From Dryocosmus kuriphilus (lineage: Eukaryota > Arthropoda > Insecta > Hymenoptera > Cynipidae), in NCBI GenBank assembly GCA_038277395.1, contig CM076193.1, positions 76,170,307 through 76,234,306 on the forward strand: 64,000 nt of DNA. The letters are read 5' to 3'. The notes under the pieces are model-generated. The model saw only the letters and a list, made by a program, of their open reading frames with translations, had not been told where the DNA came from and did not search any database. The translations under genes and the position numbers were made by a program. Positions 56,479 to 64,000 of the stretch are shown here, piece after piece (within the stretch, counting starts at the first letter, position 1; each line of letters begins with the position of its first letter).

Positions 56479-56679
56479 CTATCTACGCCTATTTATGCCG
56501 TTCCTTTACCATGCAAGGGCTAGTGCGTTGAATTGTGCTTGGATACAGAAGCCACCGCATATACTCGTACTTTGGTTGTACGAACCAAAGCGACACTAAA
56601 TGGAAATGCAGCAGGCAATAATCATGTACGCCACCTGAGGTAGCAACTAATGTAAGAGCTAGGGTGAACCATAATGTGT

Positions 56680-57424
56680 AAACCCGATATAAAGCTGATG
56701 TATTTCAATCGCACCATCAAGTTTTACAAAACGACGTGCAATGGCAAAAGAAGGGCAAATAAGTACAAGTAAGTTACGCTTCTGAGTGGATTTTAAATCG
56801 TGGTGCATATGTACATTCTATGATCAGTTTTAAAAGAGCGAGAAGAAACTGATAAATACTCAAGCATTGAACGCAAACAGTGCAACATAAATACATGTCG
56901 TTCTTTCTTTGATTTCAACGATGTGCGCCCTGTCTTATAACGTTCTATCAGCCCCTTCTCGTAATGTACTTTTCTTAGAATTTCAATCATTCGGGGAGTA
57001 ACCCCTCTTTCATCTCTCAGCAAACGGATTTTCCAGACTGATGAATTATAAAATTCAGTGAACTTGCGAACCAGAGTTTGATAATAGAATAATTGTAGAT
57101 CGATAAATATTTGTACATTACAGATAACAAACAAAATGGCTGAGTGACCCCTTTTTTATAAAATCGACTTTCAATCGTCAGTCACCATTTATCGATATCG
57201 GATTTTTCTGAGAAAGTACGGATTTCGGATTAGTGAATAAAACGAATTATGCAAAATAATTCACCAATGCGATCGGCCATGTAGGTTTTTACGATTTCGA
57301 GGGGTACTCTCGATACATAATTTGACGGATGCCACATATTGCGACTTTAATTTTGTACACAAATATAAATATTATATAGACCACGACGACATCATCCAAG
57401 CTGGATGTCACTCTGAGCTCATAT
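56680..57424 (-). other. copia leader between 5' LTR and the duplicated block
   Basis: A 113-codon minus-strand frame (57134-56793, YNSSVWKIRLLRDERGVTP, SMLEYLSVSSRSFK) has no recognised domain. The primer binding site next to the 5' LTR (minus strand starts ATATGAGCTCAGAGTG) does not match a tRNA end I know. Confidence 0.45.
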
Positions 57425-57702
57425 TGAGGTATACGAATAAACGTACGTACTCACCATTTGTTGAGTTATATTCACTTTATATTATTAACACCTTATTACA
57501 GAACTTGGTTTTGTACATCAGTCAGCACACTACAAGAGTCTTAGAACGAAAGAATGAATACAGAGTCACTCCATACAATAAGCCAACACACAGGGCCCGC
57601 ATCACAATATAGTAAACAAAGGACCCGCATCCAGCCCATCGACCCTACAGTACAAAGATCACTAACACAATATAAATGCCATGGGTGGTGCTATATCCTT
57701 CA
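57425..57702 (-). repeat. copia 5' LTR
   Basis: 278 bases, about 90 percent similar to 49294-49563 by eye, with the same TG...CA ends. The divergence suggests an old insertion. Confidence 0.9.
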
Positions 57703-58599
57703 TAGGAGGTGACATAGAAGTGTATAGGTCCAAAACAGTTATTGTCATTTTTTTAAAACTAGTATGTTAAAAGGACCCTAACCGAAGGTTGTCAAAAAAT
57801 TTCAGAATTTTCGTCTACCTAGTTTATAAAGGGGAGCCGTGGAAAGCTACAGAAGACGAAGAAGTCCGATCTAGAATACTATTTAGATTACGTATACAAA
57901 TTTTAGACAAATATATTAAGCTGCTTGACCCGTGAATCCGGAACCGTACAAACTCCATATCCAGGAACCCCCTTAAAAGGCATTAATGTGAGTGCGTCTA
58001 GCGTGCGTCCACACAGACACTGCCCTGCACGTAGAGAGCAGAAATAACTTTCGAATTGAAATTTTCACGCATGTACCTCCCTTAGTGCTGCAATCACAAG
58101 AGTAGCACTTACCTGTATGCACGTGTATCATACAATATTTTTTGCAACACTTAACTGAGAAAGTTGCACGCCAAAGGCTGCTCCAAAATAACCTGTCACT
58201 TTGAAACTGACGAGATGTTTCTCCGAAATAGTCAGAGATGATGCCACAGCTCAACTATTTTAGGCATCACACGAACAGTGTCTAAAGTACCTTATCGCAA
58301 AATTACGCATGCGCAACCTTATAAACAGTGTCTAAAGTAAGTCATGGTTAAACTGCGCATGGGCGAAAATTAATTACATACAGTCTGCTCAAATCAGGTC
58401 CTTTAGGTATAATTTAAACGCATTAAAGTGCAACTTTAGGGGCCGTCCATAAATCTCGTGATTGATTTTTCAGAATTCTTGAACTCTCTGCCCTCTCAAG
58501 TAATCGAGCATGAGTAGAGGTACAGAGGGAGATCTGGATAAATTAGTGATAGTGCGTGTCCGTGTGAGATGAGCTTGTGTTAGTGTGTATCCGTGTGTG
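57703..58599. other. Gene-free region before the second long-TIR element
   Basis: No supported gene. Two copies of ACAGTGTCTAAAGTA with CGCATG-GC near 58275 and 58325. The frame at 57973-58254 has no recognised domain. Confidence 0.5.
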
Positions 58600-58959
58600 T
58601 CGTTGTATAAGACATATTGAAACCTGTCGGTTTCAAATGACGTCATCAAAATCCAAGTTTATAAGAGAAGCATCATGTTAGAGAGAGAGGGAGACGTGTC
58701 TAAACCTGATCGTTTCAAGTGACGTCATCAAAATAACGGGTCAGCGACCTGCTTGATGTGTAATTGATTATAATGTGCAATAGCGAGACATGAAAACAAC
58801 TCCTCCTTTTCCCTTCCTACCCTTCTCGCGCCCATAAACTTTTAGGAACAATGCCATCAAAATAATGAGGTCAGTGTTATAAAAAGGGGGGATATGTGTT
58901 GAAACCTGACTGATGACATCATCGTGTGTGTTAGCGCATGTGTGTGAGGTCTGTGCGTC

Positions 58960-58995
58960 TATAAAAGGAGCCCATTTTTTCTCCTTCACCAGTCT
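58960..58995 (+). promoter_or_regulatory. TATA box and initiator of the small-ORF cassette
   Basis: TATAAAAG at 58960-58967 and an initiator-like ACCAGTCT with the likely start at 58991, 31 bases from the TATA box. The first ATG is at 59004. A CRE variant TGACATCA lies at 58914-58921, upstream. Confidence 0.6.
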
Positions 58996-59003
58996 ACGGT
59001 TGG

Positions 59004-59252
59004 ATGTCACATTCTGTGGAAAAGCAACAGCAAGAGTTGAAAATTCGTTTAAACCTATTCCTAAAGAACATTGAAGAACTAGAAAGAGTGATACAAGTAC
59101 GATCAGACATACACAATTTAACAAAAAACTTTAATACTCTGACTCTCGGTGACGGCAACAATGCCAAATTTAAAAAAAGTGAAGATGGATTTTTCGAAAC
59201 TCAACAAAATTGCCTTAAAGAAAACATTCCCACCTACAAAGAAGCTGGATGA
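59004..59252 (+). CDS. Small ORF 1 of the cassette
   Basis: ATG at 59004, 82 codons. Residues 1-50 (HSVEKQQQELKIRLNLFLKN, LERVIQVRSDIHNLTK) look like a helical, charged protein. The last 30 codons overlap ORF 2 in another frame, so the natural end may be altered or the two may be one gene with a shift. No domain recognised. It starts 13 bases after the predicted initiator. Confidence 0.45.
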   Translation: MSHSVEKQQQELKIRLNLFLKNIEELERVIQVRSDIHNLTKNFNTLTLGDGNNAKFKKSEDGFFETQQNCLKENIPTYKEAG

Positions 59253-59499
59253 ACTGGAAATAAATAAAAAGTACATAATCATGCAGCTCAAGAAAGCAGC
59301 AACGAAATATGGAATAAGGGTCTTCATAACTGTAGAAAATACATTCCAAGTTTTCCTGCCTGGGAGAATAGTTGACCTACTGAAAGAAGATGAAAATCAG
59401 CCTTTAGAGCTATAAAAAATATGTGAAGATGGTGACTTGTATATGAAGTATTTGGGTGGATATGACAATTCTATTGAATCTAAGAACAAAAATAAATAA
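59161..59499 (+). CDS. Small ORF 2 with an in-frame stop (about 110 aa)
   Basis: ATG at 59161 (alternatively 59185). Reads MDFSKLNKIALKKTFPPTKK, LDELEINKKYIIMQLKKA, TKYGIRVFITVENTFQVFLP, GRIVDLLKEDENQPLEL, then TAA at 59413-59415. The same frame continues KICEDGDLYMKYLGGYDNSI to TAA at 59497-59499, so the intact protein was probably about 110 residues. I recall small insect-genome ORFs with 'KKYxIxxLKxxxTKYGxxxxxTxxxxFxVFLPxRI' and an 'YLGG' end, possibly nucleic-acid binding, but cannot assign a family. Confidence 0.55.
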
Positions 59500-59531
59500 A
59501 AAGTGTAAAGTTTTTACCAAAAATCAACATC

Positions 59532-60073
59532 ATGCCTTATACACCTCTAAATCAAATGTTAAATTCCACTACATATAATCTGAATTCATCATTCACTAAG
59601 CAAATTGTTGTCAGTGTTGAATTTAAAAAAAAAGATGGGAAGCTAGTATCATCAGTGAAACTACTATCCAGTCATCTTCGTGCAAGTATAACCTTCAATC
59701 CTGAAGAGTGGAAATTGTTCAGAAGTTATTTCAACATCATTTCATTGTACCTTGATGGCCAAGAAAAGCAACAGTGTGGAAATTTCTCTATATACATGAC
59801 TACATTTTATGGTGACTACAAAGTGGTTTTAGAACAAAATGAAGAAGCTGAAATCCAAAAATTTGCACTACAAGAGACAGCATTTGCTGTTCTCCAGGAA
59901 GTCAGCATTTGTATCGATCTGTATCTTCTGGAACAAAGTGTCATGCCATTTCAACGTACGAAGACATTATAGTTGAAACTATTGTCGAAAGTGTTTGGTG
60001 TCATACTAAATCACCTTGCTTAAAAAATGTAAAATTGTATCTAAAAAAAAAATTATACCAGTTTAAAAAATAA
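59532..60073 (+). CDS. Small ORF 3, probably frameshifted near 59940
   Basis: ATG at 59532. The first 135 codons read TYNLNSSFTKQIVVSVEFKK, VKLLSSHLRASITFNPEEWK, LFRSYFNIISLYLDG and NFSIYMTTFYGDYKVVLEQN, ending at TAG 59970-59972. In the next frame the sequence stays open as CHAISTYEDIIVETIVESVW, CHTKSPCLKNVKLYLKKKL to TAA at 60071-60073, so a one-base change has probably shortened it from about 180 to 146 residues. No family recognised; a beta-rich virion or regulatory protein is only one possibility. Confidence 0.5.
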
Positions 60074-60077
60074 GTCG

Positions 60078-60233
60078 ATGAAAAAAGTAATATTTTCCAA
60101 TTTAATGGGACTTGAAAGTCTGTTTCTAGAACTCATTACGTTTTATAAACAGATTGTTTGTGAAGAAGTGGTTAAAAGATTACCATATCTCAAGTATGTG
60201 AATAGTAGTTTTATCACATTAAGAGAGAATTAA
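60078..60233 (+). CDS. Small ORF 4, 51 aa
   Basis: ATG at 60078, TAA at 60231-60233: MKKVIFSNLMGLESLFLELI, TFYKQIVCEEVVKRLPYLKY, VNSSFITLREN. It begins five bases after the end of the shifted ORF 3 and may be its true continuation. AATAAA follows at 60272. Confidence 0.35.
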   Translation: MKKVIFSNLMGLESLFLELITFYKQIVCEEVVKRLPYLKYVNSSFITLREN

Positions 60234-60271
60234 AACATCCTACATTCTGTGTGTGCGTGTGAGAAAATTTA

Positions 60272-60277
60272 AATAAA
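60272..60277 (+). terminator. Polyadenylation signal of the cassette
   Basis: AATAAA 39 bases after the stop of ORF 4. Confidence 0.5.
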
Positions 60278-60499
60278 TAAAAGCTAAACCATATTCTGTT
60301 TTTTTCATTTACTAAGTTAAGGTTTCACATGCAAGTAAGAAACAATCTGTGATTTTAACATTTCTCATTGCGCTGCATGATTTTGGACACTAAAATAAGT
60401 GTATCATGTTTAACCAACTCTAGGCATTACACTTTTCAAGGATAAACTACTTCAATATAATTTTATTAAATAATTGTTGAGAATCGTCTATTATTTTCC

Positions 60500-62560
60500 T
60501 TTTTTTTTTGCAAGAGGAGGTGGAAATCTTTTTGACGGACTGAGTGTAGGACTTGGCCGAAAAAAAACGGCCACTACCCACTAAAACCACCTCCTCTTTC
60601 CTGCCAACCCAAGAATCCGGAACCGCTTTCGCGTTACTTCAGATTCTTAGGTTATCGGCCAGTAAGCCGTGCTTCGGCCTGCTTAGCCTAGTTCCTCTTT
60701 GAGTTCACATACGTCCCCCATCCCCGTAGTGGGCTTAGGGGTTCTGTGTAACTCTCACCTCGCTGTCATCACGTACGCCTCTTCCATGATGCTACGCGTC
60801 ATCTTCAGCAGTGCAGCCCGTAGCTGCATCATGGGACGTCGGCCTTCGGCTTCAGGTTATTCTTTCCTTTTCTGGAATCATCCTCTATCTTGCGGCTACT
60901 TGTGGCCTCTTCTTCGGAGCTGACACTTTGTAGGCTGCACATCTCGCCGTCCCCGAAAGGTGGTCTGTCCGGGTTTTACCCTCCTTCTCTGCGCACAGAT
61001 AGCACCGCGGAGGGCTAGTGCACTCTGACGCCTGGTGTGCTTTTCCTCAACACACCTCCAGCAGCTTTTTGCGCGGTCGGGACCCCCGCAATCTACAGCC
61101 AAATGGCCATATCCTTGGCAGCGGTCACACCTTAATGTCTCCCTTTTCAGCCGGACTCCGCATGAGATCCATCCAATCTTGATGTGTCCTGCTCGGACCA
61201 GTCGCTTAGCCATGTCCTCCCTCATGGAGGCGTACGCCTTCAGCCTTCCCCTGTAGGGCGTCTTTGTCATATTGACTCTGATGTCCCCGGTCACATTTTC
61301 GCCGAAAAACATTTTCGGGGCGGTGTTGTCTTCTGTCGCGCTAGTTGTGCAATCAGCGTCTATGATCACAACCTCCACCATAGGGACCAGCTCCCGAACT
61401 TGTCCCTGTTCGCCGACCACTTCCTTGATGGCGGAGGAGAGTTTGCTCCCTCTCCTCCATCGTTGCTCCTACCTCTAATAAGCAATTCTCCGTTTCGAGT
61501 CTCCCTGATGCTTTTGACTTTGACACCAAGTTTATCAGGAGACCCTTTCTCCTTAAGACTCTTGAGTAAGTCCACATAACTGCTTCCCGTAGCTGATTTT
61601 ATGAGCACCGCGTCGGGGCGTATGCTCTCCGACCTTGCCCCTTTCACCTTCTTCGATGCAGACACTTCCTGACTCTTCTTCGTCGTCTCGAGTTTCTTTT
61701 CTGAAACACGAGACTTCAACTTCTTCGCCAGCGATCTAGTTGCAGTAGCCGTCTCGAGGCTGGCGGTAGGGGTTGGGGTTCTTGCCCTTTTCCCTAAGTT
61801 GATTGCAAGAGCCGCCTCGGCATCGAGAACCGCCTGCGTACCTTTGCTAGCCACTTCCCTCTTGCCTGTGTCTTTCCTCACTTCCTGGACCTTCCTTCCC
61901 AAGGTGTTTCCAAATGATATGCGAACACTGGGTACCAAATCCGCACCTCATTTGCAGTGCCCCACAGTTCCGCAAGCGTCATCCGTGCTTCCTCGATGTC
62001 ATTCTTTATCGGCAAGAACATGTCGTTCTTCATGTTGCTGAAGTCCGCCATTCTGTTAACGATGTCCTCCAGTTTTGTGATACACACTTTCTGTTTTGCA
62101 AGTGCCTCCTCGAGCTTCACCATTTCGAATCGCGTGTTGGACTTGCTATGCAGATCCAACTCCACGGCCACGTGTAACTCTCCACCCAACACCTCACAAA
62201 TGCTATGGTTTAAATTGTCAATCTCCATAATAATTCCAACGAGTAACTGGGGAAGTAGGAAGTCCAACCTCGCAGAGCCCCGCGTGCGAGAGTAAGGTCT
62301 AAATACTCGAGGAGGCAACCCGGTATCCTAGAGACACCGTATGGAACACAACTCCCTGATGAAATGCAGCCTTAGGCATGGTTGTTCACACCATGGCTTG
62401 GGAGTTTTTCCTTCGGGGCCATCCCTGGACTATTGTGCGCGCGACTGCCTTATGTAGCTTTGTAACCTTATTCAGCAGAAACCCTCGGTACAGGGTCCCT
62501 ATATCCGCAACCTGAGGACACGCCCGGTAGTCTGGTAAGGTTAGGTGAGTAAAGCACGGC
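60500..62560 (-). mobile_element. LINE derivative with ORF1 but no ORF2
   Basis: The 3' end (minus strand) reads TTTTAGTGGGTAGTGGCCG, AGTCCTACACTCAGTCCGTC, TTTCCACCTCCTCTTGC followed by an A run (T run at 60501-60509), the same 3' UTR as 24121-24275 and 32455-32585. ORF1 lies at 60896-62318. Only about 390 bases separate the two, where no endonuclease or reverse transcriptase motif is visible. The 5' part reads CGTGTCCTCAGGTTGCGGAT. It interrupts the second long-TIR element. Confidence 0.78.
60896..62318 (-). pseudogene. LINE ORF1 (Gag-like, I/R1 type), frameshifted
   Basis: Three frames on the minus strand. 62318-61878: coiled-coil-like N terminus (ALAKQKVCITKLEDIVNRMA, MTLAELWGT). 61938-61366: basic linker rich in Lys, Thr and Ala (TASLETATATRSLAKKLKSR), then YVDLLKSLKEKGSPDKLGVK and VKSIRETRNGELLIRG, typical of I/R1 ORF1. 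61420-60896: ENVTGDIRVNMTKTPYRGRL, AKRLVRAGHIKIGWISCGVR, then a zinc knuckle CDRCQGYGHLAVDC and a second, incomplete one (CWRCVEEKHTRRQ). Such proteins coat LINE RNA. Two frameshifts, near 61900 and 61430, break the gene. Confidence 0.82.
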
Positions 62561-62639
62561 TCTGAAATGTTTAAACAATTTATTTGAATATAAATTTTAA
62601 GCCCAACCAATGTTATACATACGTGTCTGACCAATTCTT

Positions 62640-64000
62640 TGAAAATATGACGTCAGCTTCCTGTTAGAAAATATCAAAGGAAATCCACTAAGGAATTATT
62701 AATGAAAAAGCAAAGAAATAACTAGAGATGAATGATGCATACTCATGGAATATATAAACATTTAACTTGTTGATAAAGTCAAGACCGATCAACATAAGCC
62801 TTATGTTTTACGAAATTCTTTTAAAATATTACAACATGTTCCTCAAATGCTATAATATAGTTTCAAAATGTTTAAATAATGTGTTTACCAATAAAAATCG
62901 AAGAGTCAATCGATAAAGAATAGTCTACCCAAAATCATTGATCAATGAAGAGAGAGGACGGTCTAATGCAAATATAAACGTATTGTAACGTACATAAGCA
63001 TGATGTAATTTAAAGGCATGGAATCGAATGTGAACTCTAGTAAAATAAACTTGAAGTTATAAACAGTCACGCTGACTACAATGTACCATACTATATTATA
63101 CTACATGGTGCAGTGGATGAAAGAGTTATTAATTCAAAACATTTTAGTCTGCACTTTGGTTTCTAGTATGATGATGATTTGGTGTCAGTTGAGCAAGCTT
63201 GATTAAAGGTCTCATACTCCACATTTTAATTCCAAACTCTACATTTATTGTATTGAAGGAACTCAACCTATACACCGATCAACGTTTTTAATGAAGCAGT
63301 TTCAATGAATGAAAGACTTTATTGTTGGAACTATTGCAGAAGATTTATGTATTTAAAAAAAAGTGTAGTACACAGTGTGAAAAAAAAATGTTGCAATATA
63401 TAAGACAAAATTATGACAAAACTAAAGAAAAATATTGTGATAAACTGAGATGAGTCTCTTGAATTTTTTATAATAACCAAAATGAGTGTGGGTGAAAGAA
63501 ATTAAAAAGTATATATACATTTAAAATCATATTTCATAAACAAATACTTATTACACTTAAAGAACACTTTAAATTTAATTTATTAAAAGAACTGTACAAG
63601 ATTGAGTAATAGAAAAGACTATTGTTTACTTAATGCTATGCTGAGTATATTTTTTTAATTTCATTTACTGTAAATAATTCTGATATCTAATTTATCGCAT
63701 AACCTTTTCACAATCGCTTTTATACTTAGCGAGAAGGGGTGGAGGATTAAGATGAGGAGGAGGTTGCAAATAAATAAAATACTTAAATTTTTGCACTAAA
63801 AGATTACAAGCCTTAGACCATCAGTTAGAAACTCTAAAACTTATAGTAACCAAAATTTCATTTCTTAAACAAGTACTAATTACACATAAAAATCACCTCA
63901 AATTTAGCTTATGAAGAGAACTGTACAATATTGAGTAATAGAAAAACTATTGCCTACTTACTGCTATGTTAGATCTATTTTTTAAGTTTTCATTTACTGT
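62640..64000. repeat. TIR-like DNA of the long-TIR family
   Basis: 62640-62780 resembles the right TIR near 48650-48740 (TGACGTCA at 62648-62655, then AAATAACTAGAGATGAATGA). 63470-63670 and 63830-64000 are diverged direct copies of one segment resembling the left TIR near 45300-45440 (AAATTTAA-TTATTAAAAGAACT, GAGTAATAGAAA-GACTATTG). This suggests nested or rearranged copies that continue past the window. No gene seen. Confidence 0.6.

Larger units (their letters stand above)
49294..57702 (-). mobile_element. Ty1/copia-type LTR retrotransposon, 8.4 kb, minus strand
   Basis: Two LTRs in the same orientation (49294-49563 and 57425-57702) enclose gag-like, protease, integrase, reverse transcriptase and RNase H in copia order (integrase before RT). 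A purine-rich tract (minus-strand reading TTTGGAGGGAGTA) precedes the 3' LTR. The 5' region between LTR and gag is swollen by a threefold duplication and minisatellites. A clean 5-bp target duplication is not visible; AGGTG occurs near both outer edges but not directly adjacent. Confidence 0.93.
58600..60300 (+). mobile_element. Second long-TIR-type element, gene cassette region
   Basis: Subterminal DNA at 58770-58940 (ATGTGCAATA, CCATCAAAATAATGAGGTCA, AGTGTTA, AAACCT) matches the right TIR of the 44-49 kb element in the same orientation, and TGACGTCA sites are at 58638-58645 and 58720-58727. It is followed by a promoter and small ORFs. Further TIR-like DNA is at 62640-64000, after a LINE insertion. 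The element reaches beyond the window. Confidence 0.65.

Noticed and set aside
54337..56523. Phe-rich plus-strand ORFs
   Set aside because: Antisense translation of the 30-bp minisatellite inside the minus-strand copia element.
49282..57715. A 5-bp target duplication AGGTG for the copia element
   Set aside because: AGGTG occurs near both edges, but one extra base on the left and four on the right separate it from the LTR ends, so the match may be chance.

Overview
This is a eukaryotic, AT-rich window, almost certainly from an arthropod and most plausibly an insect. It carries a mariner transposon, hAT, Ty1/copia, several LINE groups, tRNA-derived SINEs, foldback/MITE families and satellite arrays. 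I found no host protein-coding gene, no rRNA and no convincing functional tRNA. Nothing points to a bacterium, plasmid or CRISPR. The species cannot be named from the sequence alone.

Layout. 0-3 kb: a short protein fragment between inverted repeats, a 0.94-kb MITE with subterminal tandem repeats (1774-2711) and a SINE. 3.2-6.8 kb: a complete but decayed hAT transposon with an exact 8-bp target duplication, itself carrying a foldback element with a tRNA-like core. 6.8-9.3 kb: no gene. 9.3-10.9 kb: two palindromic MITEs side by side. 11-15.7 kb: nested AT-rich repeats, including a unit with GCGCGAAGCGCG motifs, then a 133-bp tandem array. 17.2-24.3 kb: two degenerate LINE ORF2 copies of the I/R1 type separated by a 123-bp (41-codon) satellite; the second copy ends in RNase H and a poly(A) tail. 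24.5-25.8 kb: a reversed LINE reverse transcriptase of another type. 28-28.7 kb: a possible Crypton-like recombinase fragment. 29.7-33.9 kb: two more copies of the GCGCGAAGCGCG unit around LINE fragments. 34-38.6 kb: a LINE split in its endonuclease region by a mariner element that is nearly intact. 38.6-44 kb: a small MITE, tRNA-like repeats and AT-rich DNA without genes.

The most interesting part is 44-64 kb. At 44.2-49.1 kb there is a DNA element with terminal inverted repeats of about 1.3-1.5 kb and one uninterrupted 230-codon gene. Its TIRs carry CRE-like TGACGTCA palindromes and AGATGGCGCC motifs. From about 58.6 kb a related but different element carries the same kind of subterminal DNA, a TATA box plus initiator, and a cassette of small ORFs (59.0-60.2 kb). 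Both look like members of one family of long-TIR, possibly virus-derived elements, but I could not assign them to a named group. Between them lies a complete 8.4-kb Ty1/copia retrotransposon on the minus strand (two LTRs, 49294-57702). It has a mutated reverse transcriptase active site, an integrase deletion and an expanded 30-bp minisatellite upstream of gag. The second long-TIR element is interrupted by a minus-strand LINE derivative that keeps ORF1 and the 3' tail but has lost ORF2.

The elements act as layers of insertion into one another: mariner in LINE, foldback in hAT, palindrome in long-TIR element, LINE in long-TIR element, MITE at a LINE tail. The only reading frames that look possibly functional are the 230-codon ORF and parts of the 59-60 kb cassette.
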